A stretch of 64,000 nt of DNA from positions 1-64,000 of the forward strand of contig NZ_FQVG01000001.1 of assembly GCF_900129265.1 (NCBI RefSeq). Direction: 5' to 3'. Below are positions 53,543 to 62,694 of this stretch, one piece after another. The number at the start of each line of letters is the position of its first letter. The first letter of the stretch is position 1. The stretch comes from Caloramator proteoclasticus DSM 10124. Lineage in GTDB: Bacteria > Bacillota > Clostridia > Clostridiales > Caloramatoraceae. The notes under the pieces were generated by a model, which searched no databases, had not been told where the DNA came from, and saw nothing but the letters and a program-made list of their open reading frames with translations. Position numbers and translations under genes: made by a program.

Positions 53543-55322
53543 TTTATATCTAACATTTGTCATTGTTTTAATATTTAAGATATTAGTATTTAATAATATT
53601 GTGAATATAAATAACAACTTAATTAATTTTATCTCATTATTGGGAGTAGCTTTTATTTTATTATTTATATTGAGTTTATTTGGAACACAAAATTTTATTA
53701 AATATAGTATAGTATTTAATCTATTAATATCATTTATATTGATAGTAAATATACTGAATTATACCTATTTTAAAGACTTAGTATCAATATTTAATTTAAG
53801 AAGTATAAAATATATAGATGATGTATCAGAATCAATAAATAGAAATTTTTCTATTAATTTTATGTTAGTTTTTGTAGTGGATATATTATATGTAATTATT
53901 ATAAGATTTGTGTTTAATAAGATAAAAAAGGATATATTAAATTTAAAATATATGGATATATTAACGAAATTATCAGTTTTAGCGTTAGCTGGAGTTATAT
54001 CAGTAACTTCCACAGTTGCATATGCTAAAATGAAAAATAGTACAGTGTTTAATCAATTTTATAATAAGCATATGATAGCCTCATCAACTAATATTTTAAT
54101 GTATCATTATTTAGACTTAAAGAGATATATAAAAAATATATCCTCCATATATAGTACAAACGAGATAAAGGAAGCAAATGACTCTTTGAAATATTATAAC
54201 GAAAAAGATTGGCTATATGGTAAATATTATGGTAAAAATTTATTGTTATTACAATTAGAGTCCTTTCAAGGTTTTGTAATAGGGAAAAAGATAAATGGTA
54301 TAGAGATAACACCAAATTTAAATAAATTAGCAAAAGAATATTATGAAGTTCCTAACTTGTATATTCAGACATCTATTGGTGGTACATCAGATGCTGAGTT
54401 TGTTGTAAATAACGGTTTATTATCCATACCGGATATACCTGTATATTATACAAATAATAAATTTAATAATTCTCTACCCAGATTATTTAAAGATTTAGGA
54501 TATAAAACCTTTGTTATGCATCCCAATGATGAGTCATTTTGGAATAGAGGTATTGTTTATAGAAATATTGGAATAGATAGATTTTATAACAAAAATGATT
54601 ATAAAATAGACGAAAAAATCTTATTAGGTTTATCAGATGAAAGTTTTTTAAAGCAAAGCATAGAGTATATTAAGTTAATGCCAAAACCCTTTTATAATAT
54701 GGTTATAACAATGTCTACCCATTATCCATTTAGAGATAAAAAGTTTGAAAATGAATTAAATGTTGGAGAATTAGAAGGTACATTGATGGGAGATTATTTA
54801 AAGTCAATTCATTATTTGGATAGGCAAATAGGAATGTTCATTGATAGTTTAGAAAAAGAAGGTATATTAAAAGACACAGTTATAATAATATATGGAGATC
54901 ACCACGGAATACCATATAATTTTAGGGATGAGCTGTCAAAGTTTTTAAATATTAAAATTGAGGATGACTATGATTGGTATAATCAATTCAAGGTTTGGGG
55001 ATTTGTAATGTTGCCAGATAAAGCTGTTACAGGTAAGACAGAAGGCATATATGGACAGGCAGACATATATGCAACAGTTCTACATCTTTTTGGAATAAAC
55101 AAACCAACTACAGAAATTAGTAAATCTGTATTTAGGAAAAAGGATTATGTATATCTACCACAGGGAATATTTAAAGAAAAAAATAGGGTATATTTAATGT
55201 TTACTAATAAGTATAAAGATTATGATTTAAATGAGTTAAGGAGAATTGATAAAAGAATTGAAGATAAAATAAATAAAATACTAAAGAATAACAATATAAT
55301 TGTTAAATATATCAATAGATAG
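53517..55322 (+). CDS. LtaS-type sulfatase-fold phosphoglycerol transferase
   Basis: A 601-residue membrane enzyme with five N-terminal helices (residues about 5-165) and an extracellular sulfatase-fold domain. Metal and nucleophile sites are visible: LLLLQLESFQGFVIG (Glu), IGGTSDAEFVVNNGLL with the catalytic Thr (near residue 292), HPNDESFWNRG, STHYPF and YGDHHGIP. Lipoteichoic acid synthases transfer glycerol phosphate from phosphatidylglycerol. With the WecG/TagA and GT2 genes it suggests a glycerol-phosphate-decorated wall or membrane polymer. The TTG start follows GATGGAGGTG. Confidence 0.85.
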   Translation: MNKVIRVFSLYLTFVIVLIFKILVFNNIVNINNNLINFISLLGVAFILLFILSLFGTQNFIKYSIVFNLLISFILIVNILNYTYFKDLVSIFNLRSIKYIDDVSESINRNFSINFMLVFVVDILYVIIIRFVFNKIKKDILNLKYMDILTKLSVLALAGVISVTSTVAYAKMKNSTVFNQFYNKHMIASSTNILMYHYLDLKRYIKNISSIYSTNEIKEANDSLKYYNEKDWLYGKYYGKNLLLLQLESFQGFVIGKKINGIEITPNLNKLAKEYYEVPNLYIQTSIGGTSDAEFVVNNGLLSIPDIPVYYTNNKFNNSLPRLFKDLGYKTFVMHPNDESFWNRGIVYRNIGIDRFYNKNDYKIDEKILLGLSDESFLKQSIEYIKLMPKPFYNMVITMSTHYPFRDKKFENELNVGELEGTLMGDYLKSIHYLDRQIGMFIDSLEKEGILKDTVIIIYGDHHGIPYNFRDELSKFLNIKIEDDYDWYNQFKVWGFVMLPDKAVTGKTEGIYGQADIYATVLHLFGINKPTTEISKSVFRKKDYVYLPQGIFKEKNRVYLMFTNKYKDYDLNELRRIDKRIEDKINKILKNNNIIVKYINR

Positions 55323-55429
55323 AATATGTATTGTATAAAGTTTTTGATTAAATCTAAAAATAAAATTTCTAAAAATTGTTGAAATATAATATATATATAG
55401 TGTAAAATAAATTTGAAAAGTGAATAAGA

Positions 55430-55610
55430 GCGTCAAGGGTGCTTATTTTAGCTTAATAGGGAAAGTGGTGAAAATCCACTGCAGCCCCCGCTACTGTAGA
55501 CGGAGACGAATCCTAACCACTGGGAAACTGGGAAGGTAGGAGGAGGATGACCCGTGAGCCAGGAGACCTGCCTTTGATGTGCTAATCCTTCGGAGGGAAG
55601 GGAATGGCAA
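55430..55610 (+). ncRNA. cobalamin riboswitch aptamer
   Basis: All conserved blocks of the adenosylcobalamin riboswitch are present in order: GGGAAAGTGGTGAAAATCCA, CTGCAGCCCCCGCTACTGTA, GGAGACGAATCC, ACCACTGGGAAACTGGGAAG and the B12-box region GACCCGTGAGCCAGGAGACC with TGCC. It lies 140-320 nt upstream of cobT and should turn off the cobalamin operon when cobalamin is plentiful. Confidence 0.96.
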
Positions 55611-55624
55611 AGTTTTGAATAACA

Positions 55625-55651
55625 GCCTGCCCTTTTTGCAGGCTTTTTTAT
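55625..55651 (+). terminator. first expression-platform terminator of the cobalamin riboswitch
   Basis: GCCTGC-CCTTTTT-GCAGGC followed by TTTTTTATTT. Confidence 0.88.
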
Positions 55652-55695
55652 TTGGTAAGTTCAAACATTTTATGAAACTTACTTGAAATAAAAAT

Positions 55696-55731
55696 AAAAG
55701 CTTCCATTTCCTTGGAGGCTTTTTTATTTTA
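55696..55731 (+). terminator. second terminator between the riboswitch and cobT
   Basis: AAAAGCTTCC and GGAGGCTTTT pair with one G-U wobble around ATTTCCTT, followed by TTTATTTT, ending about 20 nt before the cobT start. Confidence 0.7.
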
Positions 55732-55750
55732 CTTAGATTGGGGGATTAAT

Positions 55751-56833
55751 ATGGAATTTTTAAGGGATAGTTTAAAACAAATACAACCATTATATGAAGA
55801 AAAAATAGAGGAAGCGTGGCAGAGAATTGATAATCTAACAAAACCTATAGGAAGTCTTGGAACTTTAGAAAAGATAGCGGCAAGGATGGCTGGAATAACA
55901 GGAAATTTAGTAAATAGTCGATTAAAGAAAAACATTGTTATTATGTGTGCAGATAATGGGGTTGTGGAGGAGGGTGTAAGTGCTTGTCCTAAGGATATAA
56001 CAAGAATAGTAACAGAAAACTTTACAAGGGGAATTACTGGTGTATGTGTCTTTGCAGATATGGTACAGGCAGATTTAACAGTGGTGGATATAGGCGTAGA
56101 TGCTGAATTTAATAACACTAAGATAATAAATAAAAAGATAATGAGGGGAACAAAAAACATAGCAAAGGGGCCTGCAATGGAGTATAGGGAGGCAGTTGAG
56201 GCAATTGAAGTTGGTATAGCTATTGTAGATGAGCTTGTTAAAAAGGGATATAACCTTTTAGGAACAGGAGAGATGGGAATTGCAAATACAACAACATCTG
56301 CAGCAGTTTTGTGTGCATTATCTAATCTTGAACCAGATGTTGTTGTAGGTAAGGGAGCAGGTTTAACGGAGGAACAGTATAGACACAAGATTGAAGTTGT
56401 AAAGAGGGCACTTGATGTAAATAAGCCAAATCAAAATGACCCGATAGATGTTTTAGCAAAGGTTGGAGGACTTGATATAGCAGGATTATGTGGATGTTTT
56501 ATAGGAGCTGCCAAAAATAGAGTTCCAATTGTAATAGATGGTTTTATATCATCTGCAGCAGCCCTTTGTGCAGTAAGATTAAATCCTAAGATAAAGGATT
56601 ATATATTTCCATCCCATCTATCTGCAGAACCAGGTGCAATATATATGATGAAGGAAATAGGACTTGAGCCTATGCTGAATCTAAATATGAGATTAGGTGA
56701 GGGTTCAGGCTGTCCATTTGCCTTTTTTATAATAGAAGCTTCCCAAAAAATGATGAGGGATATGGGCAGTTTTGAGGATGCTAACATAGTGAATAATTTT
56801 CTTATAGATATAAGAGAGGAGAAGGCAATATGA
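55751..56833 (+). CDS. cobT: nicotinate-nucleotide-dimethylbenzimidazole phosphoribosyltransferase
   Basis: A 360-residue enzyme that makes alpha-ribazole phosphate from the lower-ligand base. Features: WQRIDNLTKPIGSLGTLEKIAARMAGITG at the start (in pieces), MCADNGVVEEGVSACPKDIT (near 67), GEMGIANTTTSAAV (near 172), GKGAGLT (near 205), and GLEPMLNLNMRLGEGSGCPFAF near the end, which contains the catalytic glutamate. The start at 55751 follows GGGG and excludes a 13-residue extension that reads through the second terminator. It is the first gene of the cobalamin operon. Confidence 0.95.
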   Translation: MEFLRDSLKQIQPLYEEKIEEAWQRIDNLTKPIGSLGTLEKIAARMAGITGNLVNSRLKKNIVIMCADNGVVEEGVSACPKDITRIVTENFTRGITGVCVFADMVQADLTVVDIGVDAEFNNTKIINKKIMRGTKNIAKGPAMEYREAVEAIEVGIAIVDELVKKGYNLLGTGEMGIANTTTSAAVLCALSNLEPDVVVGKGAGLTEEQYRHKIEVVKRALDVNKPNQNDPIDVLAKVGGLDIAGLCGCFIGAAKNRVPIVIDGFISSAAALCAVRLNPKIKDYIFPSHLSAEPGAIYMMKEIGLEPMLNLNMRLGEGSGCPFAFFIIEASQKMMRDMGSFEDANIVNNFLIDIREEKAI

Positions 56834-57366
56834 TAACGCTTGTAACAGGTGGGGTGAGATCTGGAAAGAGTAGTTACGCAGAAGAAATCTTAAGTGGTAA
56901 TGATGATGTTGTCTATATAGCAACATCACTTGCTGAGGATGAGGAGATGAAGGAGAGGGTAAGGCTCCATAGATTAAGAAGACCAAAAGAATGGAGAACC
57001 TTTGAGGGGTATAAATGTTTAAAGGAGGCAATTGGAGAAGAAAAAAACTACCTTTTAGACTGTGTAACAAATTTAGTTTCAAATATTATGTTTGAGATGA
57101 CATATCAGTTAGATGATATAGATGAGGAGACAAAGCTATTGGTTGAGGAGAAGGTTTTGGAGGAGTTAAAAAATTTAATTCAAGCGGTTAGAAATATAGG
57201 AGGAAACTTAGTTTTAGTTACAAATGAGGTAGGATACTCTATTGTACCAGAAAATAAAATAGCAAGAGCCTTTAGAGATATACAGGGAAGGGTAAATGTT
57301 AGGCTTGGTAGCCTTTGTGATGAAGTTTTCTTAGTAGTCTGTGGTATTCCTGTAAAAATAAAATGA
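56830..57366 (+). CDS. cobU: adenosylcobinamide kinase / GTP guanylyltransferase
   Basis: A 178-residue bifunctional enzyme that phosphorylates adenosylcobinamide and attaches GMP. P-loop VTGGVRSGKSSYAE at the N terminus; RVRLHRLRRPKEWRTFE (near 47) carries the histidine that is guanylylated in the family; YLLDCVTNLVSN and LVLVTNEVGYSIVPEN follow. Overlaps cobT by 4 nt (ATGA) and cobS by 4 nt. Confidence 0.94.
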   Translation: MITLVTGGVRSGKSSYAEEILSGNDDVVYIATSLAEDEEMKERVRLHRLRRPKEWRTFEGYKCLKEAIGEEKNYLLDCVTNLVSNIMFEMTYQLDDIDEETKLLVEEKVLEELKNLIQAVRNIGGNLVLVTNEVGYSIVPENKIARAFRDIQGRVNVRLGSLCDEVFLVVCGIPVKIK

Positions 57367-58097
57367 TTAAATCTTTAATATTAACACTTCAATTTTTAAC
57401 AAGGCTACCAATACCTGTTTCAGTAGAGATAGACAAAAAGACTTTATCAAGGGGTACATTTTTCTACCCATATGTAGGTGTATTAATAGGCTCTTTAGGA
57501 TACATACCCTATTATTTATTACACCCAATAGATAATCAAATAGCAGCACTCTTTTCAGTTTTATGTTTAATTGCTATAACAGGAGGCTTTCATCTTGATG
57601 GATTATCCGATACCTGTGATGGTTTTTTTTCCTCAAGAAACAGAGAAAGAATACTTGAAATAATGAAGGATTCAAGGATAGGAGCCTTTGGAGTTGTTGC
57701 AATTGTATTTGATATTTTAACAAAGTTTTTACTCCTATCTAAAATATCCTATAAATCAATGCTACTTACTCTTATGTTTTCCCTTGCCTTTGCAAGACTA
57801 ACTGCTGCCTTTATGTTTACCTTTGGAAAAAGTGCCAAAAAAGATGGTTTAGGTGCTCAAATTACTCAAAACAGGTCAGAACTTTATTATATATTGGCAT
57901 TTTCAAGCTTTATGCCTATTGCATTTTGGTATTTAGGATATGTAGCATTTTATATATTTTTTATTGATTTAGCCTTTGCAATACTTTTAATGTTAAAGTC
58001 CTATAAAACAATTGGAGGACTTACAGGAGATGTCTATGGTGCCTGCATAGAAATATGTGAGGTAATAGGTTTTTTTATAATGCTTTTAAAGTTTTGA
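57363..58097 (+). CDS. cobS: adenosylcobinamide-GDP ribazoletransferase (cobalamin synthase)
   Basis: A 244-residue membrane enzyme that joins adenosylcobinamide-GDP to alpha-ribazole. It has the CobS signature GGFHLDGLSDTCDGFFSSRNRERILEIMKDSRIGAFGV (in pieces; DxxxD metal site near 80) and about six membrane helices. Begins MIKSLILTLQFLTRLPIP, typical of the family. Confidence 0.94.
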   Translation: MIKSLILTLQFLTRLPIPVSVEIDKKTLSRGTFFYPYVGVLIGSLGYIPYYLLHPIDNQIAALFSVLCLIAITGGFHLDGLSDTCDGFFSSRNRERILEIMKDSRIGAFGVVAIVFDILTKFLLLSKISYKSMLLTLMFSLAFARLTAAFMFTFGKSAKKDGLGAQITQNRSELYYILAFSSFMPIAFWYLGYVAFYIFFIDLAFAILLMLKSYKTIGGLTGDVYGACIEICEVIGFFIMLLKF

Positions 58098-58106
58098 GGT
58101 GACGCT

Positions 58107-58679
58107 ATGCTGAATTTGTATCTTTTAAGGCACGGAAGTGTTGAGTCAAACGAGCATAAAAGATATATAGGGGTAACAGATGAAGAGTTATCCGAGATTG
58201 GGCACAATCAGGCTAGATATATGAGTAAAAAAAGTAATGTAGAGTTTAAAAGAATAATATCAAGTCCCCTTAAAAGATGCAGGCAGACGGCTGCCTATTT
58301 TGGAGATTTTGAAGTCGATGAAAGGCTGTTGGAACTTAATTTTGGAATATTTGAAAAGAAGGACTATATGCAAATTCAAAGGGAGTTTAAAGAGGAGTAT
58401 AGTGCCTGGTGTAGAGACTATAAAAATTATAAGATTCCACAGGGTGAGAGCCTTATGGAGCTTTTTAAAAGAGTTGAAGATTTTTTAGATGATATAAAAA
58501 AAGAAGAAGGAAATATATTAATTGTAACATCAGGAGGAGTAATACGTTGTATGCTCTCCTTAGTATTTGAAAGTTATGATTATTTTTACAAATTTGAAAT
58601 AGAAAACTGTAATATGTCAATAATAACAACCTATGATGGTTGTTATTGGTACATAAAAAAATTAAATGGAGGGGTCTAA
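58107..58679 (+). CDS. cobC: alpha-ribazole phosphatase (histidine phosphatase family)
   Basis: A 190-residue phosphatase with the catalytic RHG motif in LYLLRHGSVESNE (near residue 7) and a second histidine site region in VTSGGVIRCML (near 145; the typical VxHGGxIR histidine is here a serine, TSGG). It should remove the phosphate from alpha-ribazole phosphate or cobalamin phosphate. The S-for-H change at the second-His position is unusual and may lower or alter activity, unless the alignment is shifted. It starts 9 nt after cobS behind GAGGTGA. Confidence 0.82.
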   Translation: MLNLYLLRHGSVESNEHKRYIGVTDEELSEIGHNQARYMSKKSNVEFKRIISSPLKRCRQTAAYFGDFEVDERLLELNFGIFEKKDYMQIQREFKEEYSAWCRDYKNYKIPQGESLMELFKRVEDFLDDIKKEEGNILIVTSGGVIRCMLSLVFESYDYFYKFEIENCNMSIITTYDGCYWYIKKLNGGV

Positions 58680-59381
58680 ATGAAAAACAAAAAACTGTTT
58701 CTATTTTTAATTTTATTTCTTTTACCCAAAATTGTATATGCAATGCATATAGGAGAAGGATTACTGCCACCTTTTTGGGCAGCCCTTTATTATGTTTTAA
58801 TGTTTCCATTTGTAATAAAGGGAGCGATTGAAATTAAAGGGGCAAAGGAAAAGGAGATTAAGATGCTAATTGCACTATCTGGAGCTTTTATTTTTCTTTT
58901 GTCTGCACTAAAGCTTCCATCCGTTACTGGTTCTTGTTCACATCCTACAGGAACAGGACTTGCGGCAATTTTATTTGGGCCTTTTGTAACAGCGTTTTTA
59001 TCTATGATAGTTCTTATTTTTCAAGCACTGCTGTTGGCCCACGGTGGAATTACAACACTTGGTGCAAATACCTTTTCAATGGGAGTAGTAGGACCATTTA
59101 TAGCGTTTTTTACATATAAACTTTTAAAGAATAAAAATAGAAATTTAGCTGTATTTTTAGCAGCCTTTTTAGGTGATTTTACAACTTATATCATAACGTC
59201 TGTGCAACTTGCACTTGCCTTTAATAAAGCAGGATTTTTAAGTTCCTTTATTAAATTTATCTCAATATTTGCAGTTACGCAAATTCCCCTTGCAGTTATG
59301 GAGGGAATATTAACGGTTGTTATATATGAATATATAACAAAAAACGCATCAGAAGAATTGAAGATTTTGGAGGTGAAATGA
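58680..59381 (+). CDS. cbiM: cobalt ECF transporter S component CbiM
   Basis: A 233-residue membrane protein with an N-terminal signal-like helix and the metal-binding start [16 protein letters not shown] after processing (MHIGEG near residue 21; the Met-His pair binds cobalt in the family). [19 protein letters not shown] (near 81) and [23 protein letters not shown] (near 115) are CbiM signatures. It imports Co2+ for corrin synthesis. It directly follows cobC and overlaps cbiN by 4 nt. Confidence 0.94.
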   Translation: MKNKKLFLFLILFLLPKIVYAMHIGEGLLPPFWAALYYVLMFPFVIKGAIEIKGAKEKEIKMLIALSGAFIFLLSALKLPSVTGSCSHPTGTGLAAILFGPFVTAFLSMIVLIFQALLLAHGGITTLGANTFSMGVVGPFIAFFTYKLLKNKNRNLAVFLAAFLGDFTTYIITSVQLALAFNKAGFLSSFIKFISIFAVTQIPLAVMEGILTVVIYEYITKNASEELKILEVK

Positions 59382-59674
59382 TGAATAGAAAAAATGTGTT
59401 TTTACTTTCCCTTTGTGCATTTTTAGTTGTTATATCCCTATTTGTAGGCTCAAGGGGAGGTGAATTTGGAGGTGCAGATGACCTAATTGAGGAGAGGATT
59501 GTTGAAATAGATGAAAACTATAAGCCTTGGTTTAATTCAGTATGGGAACCACCATCAGGAGAGATAGAAAGTCTTTTATTTGCACTTCAGGCGGGATTAG
59601 GTGCATATTTTATAGGCTACTATGTAGGAAGGAAGAAGAATGTTAAAGAGTGTGGATATGTATTCAAGAAATAG
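59378..59674 (+). CDS. cbiN: cobalt transporter accessory subunit CbiN
   Basis: A 98-residue protein with two membrane helices ([18 protein letters not shown] and [20 protein letters not shown]) and an extracytoplasmic loop containing [12 protein letters not shown] and the typical [15 protein letters not shown]. CbiN stimulates cobalt uptake by CbiM. It overlaps cbiQ by 35 nt, a larger overlap than elsewhere in this operon. Confidence 0.92.
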   Translation: MMNRKNVFLLSLCAFLVVISLFVGSRGGEFGGADDLIEERIVEIDENYKPWFNSVWEPPSGEIESLLFALQAGLGAYFIGYYVGRKKNVKECGYVFKK

Positions 59675-60329
59675 CAGTGCAAGATATATACATCCTGTGG
59701 AGAAAATGCTGTTTTGTATAGTTTCGATTGTAATAGTAAGCAACTGTGAAAATGTTAAATTAATTTTTATAAATTCAATTGTAATAATTTTTTTACATAT
59801 ATATTTTAAAACACCAAAGAGGTTAGTTTTAAAGTATGTATTTGGTATAGTAGGATTTTCCTTTTTATCAGCTGTTGTTTATTCTTTTGAACTTGGAATA
59901 GGTATTTTGATAATAATTCTTTTTAGGACGCTTTTTTGTTCATTGATGTTAACCCTTCTTATCTTTACAACCCCTATGGATGATATCATAGGTACTATTA
60001 AAGGTGTTTCCTTTTTAAGGGATACAGCAGAGATTATGGAGATGATGTTTAGATTCCTATTTGTACTTGAGGATGAACTTATGATTATAAATAAATCAAT
60101 GAGGTCAAGATGTGGATTTTTGGGAATAAAGGCAAAGATAGAGGATACAGGAAGGCTCTCTGCTGTCCTTTTTATAAATACTTTAAAGAGATACAGAGAA
60201 GTAAAGGATGCACTAAATACAAGATGTTATGTGGGTAGAAGTTCAAGTCTTCGAAAATTTAGTTTTAGTCCTAAGAGATTAGCCTTTATAGTTTTATATC
60301 TATCTATATTAACATTTTTATCCTTTTAA
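59640..60329 (+). CDS. cbiQ: cobalt ECF transporter transmembrane component CbiQ
   Basis: A 229-residue T component with about five helices. ARYIHPVEKMLFCIVSIVIV is the usual start region, and the coupling motifs with Ala/Arg pairs appear as SMRSRCGF (near 152) and LNTRCYVGRS (near 192), which contact the ATPase. No cbiO ATPase gene follows; cbiP comes next. The start at 59640 follows GGAAGGAAG; an alternative is ATG 59658. Confidence 0.9.
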   Translation: MLKSVDMYSRNSSARYIHPVEKMLFCIVSIVIVSNCENVKLIFINSIVIIFLHIYFKTPKRLVLKYVFGIVGFSFLSAVVYSFELGIGILIIILFRTLFCSLMLTLLIFTTPMDDIIGTIKGVSFLRDTAEIMEMMFRFLFVLEDELMIINKSMRSRCGFLGIKAKIEDTGRLSAVLFINTLKRYREVKDALNTRCYVGRSSSLRKFSFSPKRLAFIVLYLSILTFLSF

Positions 60330-60346
60330 AATTTAGGAGTGATTAT

Positions 60347-61771
60347 ATGAAGATAATGGTACAAGGTACATCATCATCCTGTGGAAAAAGTTTAACGGCA
60401 GCAGCCCTCTGCAGGATATTTTTTAAGGATGGATATAGTGTTTGTCCCTTCAAATCTCAAAATATGTCTCTAAATTCATTTGTAACAATTGAAGGATATG
60501 AGATGGGAAGAGCACAGGCACTGCAGGCATATGCTGCAAATATTGAGCCTGAGGTATATATGAATCCAATTTTGTTAAAACCTACAACAGACCATAAAAG
60601 TCAAGTTATATTTATGGGAAAACCGATTTCAAATATGGGGGCAAAGGAGTATTTTACCTTTAAGCCTAAATTAAAAAACAGGATATATGAAATATATAAA
60701 GAAATTGAAAAAAAATATGATGTGGTTGTTATAGAGGGTGCTGGAAGTCCTGCAGAGATTAATCTTAAGAAGGATGATTTTGTTAATATGGGAATGGCAG
60801 AGATGGCAGATAGTAATGTGATTTTAGTTGCCGATATAGATAGAGGAGGAGTATTTGCTCAAATTTATGGTACCTATATGCTCCTTGAGGAGGAGGAAAG
60901 AAAAAGAATAAAGGGAGTTATAATAAATAAATTTAGAGGAGATAAATCACTGCTTGAGCCTGGTATAAGGATGTTAGAGGAACTTATTCCAGTAAAGGTT
61001 ATTGGAGTAGTTCCATATTTTGAATTCAATCTTGATGATGAGGACAGTGCATCGGGATTTAAGAACTTTATAAAAAATGGAATAAATGTAGCAGTTATAA
61101 AACTGCCTAAGATATCTAATTTTACTGACTTTGATTGCTTTAAATTTGAGGAGGATGTATCTCTAAAGTTTATTTCAAGACCAGAGGAGATGGCTGACGC
61201 GGATTTGGTTATCCTTCCAGGAAGTAAAAATACTATATCTGATTTAAGATGGTTAAAGGAGAAGGGCTTTGATAGTGCAATAAGAAATTTTGAGGGGATT
61301 GTATTTGGTATATGTGGTGGATATCAAATGATGGGAAAAGAAATATTTGATAAATATGGCGTTGAGGTTAAAGAGGGTACATATGAAGAGGGAATAGGTA
61401 TATTTGATACAAAGACTTTATTTTTAGAGGAAAAAAGGCTTGAGAGAGTAGAAGGCACTGCCTTTTTAAATAAAATTTATGGGTATGAAATACATATGGG
61501 AATTACCATAGATAATAAAAATCCCTTTGTGTTTTTAAAGGATAGAATGGATGGAGATTGCAGGGAAGATAGGTTCTACGGAACTTATGTTCACGGAATA
61601 TTTGATTCTGGAGAATTTAGAAGTTATATATTAAACAAAATAAGAAGAAAAAAGGGATTAGAGGAAAGAAGGTCGGAGGATTTAACAGATATAAGAAATC
61701 GAGAGCTTGACAGGTTGGAAAAGATTTTTAGGGATAACATTGATATAGATTATATTTATAAGCTACTATGA
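60347..61771 (+). CDS. cbiP: cobyric acid synthase
   Basis: A 474-residue glutamine-dependent amidase that adds four amides to the adenosyl-cobyrinate a,c-diamide ring. N-terminal Walker-type MVQGTSSSCGKSLTAAALCRIF and PFKSQNMSLNSFVT are diagnostic, as is the central VVIEGAGSPAEINLKKDD. The C-terminal class I amidotransferase has the nucleophile in FGICGGYQMMG (near 325) and the histidine in YGTYVHGIFDS (near 425). Length is somewhat short of 500 but complete. Overlaps cbiB by 4 nt. Confidence 0.95.
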   Translation: MKIMVQGTSSSCGKSLTAAALCRIFFKDGYSVCPFKSQNMSLNSFVTIEGYEMGRAQALQAYAANIEPEVYMNPILLKPTTDHKSQVIFMGKPISNMGAKEYFTFKPKLKNRIYEIYKEIEKKYDVVVIEGAGSPAEINLKKDDFVNMGMAEMADSNVILVADIDRGGVFAQIYGTYMLLEEEERKRIKGVIINKFRGDKSLLEPGIRMLEELIPVKVIGVVPYFEFNLDDEDSASGFKNFIKNGINVAVIKLPKISNFTDFDCFKFEEDVSLKFISRPEEMADADLVILPGSKNTISDLRWLKEKGFDSAIRNFEGIVFGICGGYQMMGKEIFDKYGVEVKEGTYEEGIGIFDTKTLFLEEKRLERVEGTAFLNKIYGYEIHMGITIDNKNPFVFLKDRMDGDCREDRFYGTYVHGIFDSGEFRSYILNKIRRKKGLEERRSEDLTDIRNRELDRLEKIFRDNIDIDYIYKLL

Positions 61772-62694
61772 TTGATTTAATTTTGGCAGTTTTTATTGAT
61801 TTTACATTAGGAGACCCTGAAAATTTTCCACATCCTGTTAAGCTAATGGGTAAAATAATATCCCTTGAGGAGAAGATTTTAAGAAGGATTTTTAGAGATA
61901 ATATGCTTTATTTTGCAGGTTTTTTGATTGTATTTATAAATATTACTCTATCATTTTCAATTCCATTTTATATTCTTAAAATTCTAAGTCCTTATAGGGC
62001 AATATATCATATTGTAAATATATATTTGCTTTATACTACAGTTGCAGCAAGGTGTCTTTCTGATGAGGCAAAAAAAGTTTATAGGGCTTTGGAAGAGTCG
62101 TTAGATTTAGCAAGAACAAGGTTATCTTATATTGTTGGACGTGATACACAAAATTTAAGCAGAGAGGAAATAGTACGAGCTACCGTAGAAACAGTTTCAG
62201 AAAATACATCAGATGGAATAATTGCACCTCTTTTTTATGCAAGCATATTTGGTGCACCTTTAGCTCTATGTTATAAGATGATAAATACTATGGATTCGAT
62301 GCTTGGATATAAAAATGAAAAATATAGAAAGATAGGATTTTTTCCAGCAAAAACAGATGATGTTGCCAACTTCATACCTGCAAGGTTAACTGGAATATTA
62401 ATGATTTTAACTCATCCATTTCAAATAAAAAGGTCCTTAAGAATTATGCTTAGGGATAGGAGAAACCATAAAAGCCCAAATTGTGGGTATCCAGAGGCTG
62501 CAACTGCAGGAATACTTGGAGTACAGCTTGGTGGCAGTAATTATTATTTTGGTGAGCTTGTTGAAAAACCAACCATAGGCGATAAGTTACGACCTCTTGA
62601 GGCAGAAGATATAAATAGAACTATAAAAATTATGTATCTTACAGAAATTTTATATTTAGCTTTTTATATAGTAGTTTGGTGGTGTTTAAAATGA
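61768..62694 (+). CDS. cbiB: adenosylcobinamide-phosphate synthase (aminopropanol attachment)
   Basis: A 308-residue membrane protein that links the aminopropanol phosphate arm to cobyric acid. FTLGDPENFPHPVKLMGKIISLEEK, VRATVETVSENTSDGIIAPLFYA and MINTMDSMLGYKNEKYRKIGFFPAKTDDVANFIPARLT (in pieces) are the family blocks. Four or five membrane helices. Overlaps the next gene by 4 nt (ATGA). Confidence 0.94.
   Translation: MIDLILAVFIDFTLGDPENFPHPVKLMGKIISLEEKILRRIFRDNMLYFAGFLIVFINITLSFSIPFYILKILSPYRAIYHIVNIYLLYTTVAARCLSDEAKKVYRALEESLDLARTRLSYIVGRDTQNLSREEIVRATVETVSENTSDGIIAPLFYASIFGAPLALCYKMINTMDSMLGYKNEKYRKIGFFPAKTDDVANFIPARLTGILMILTHPFQIKRSLRIMLRDRRNHKSPNCGYPEAATAGILGVQLGGSNYYFGELVEKPTIGDKLRPLEAEDINRTIKIMYLTEILYLAFYIVVWWCLK

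Noticed and set aside
55729-56388. 219-codon minus-strand frame opposite cobT
   Set aside because: Shadow of cobT; its protein has a low-complexity Ser/Thr/Pro composition typical of antisense frames.
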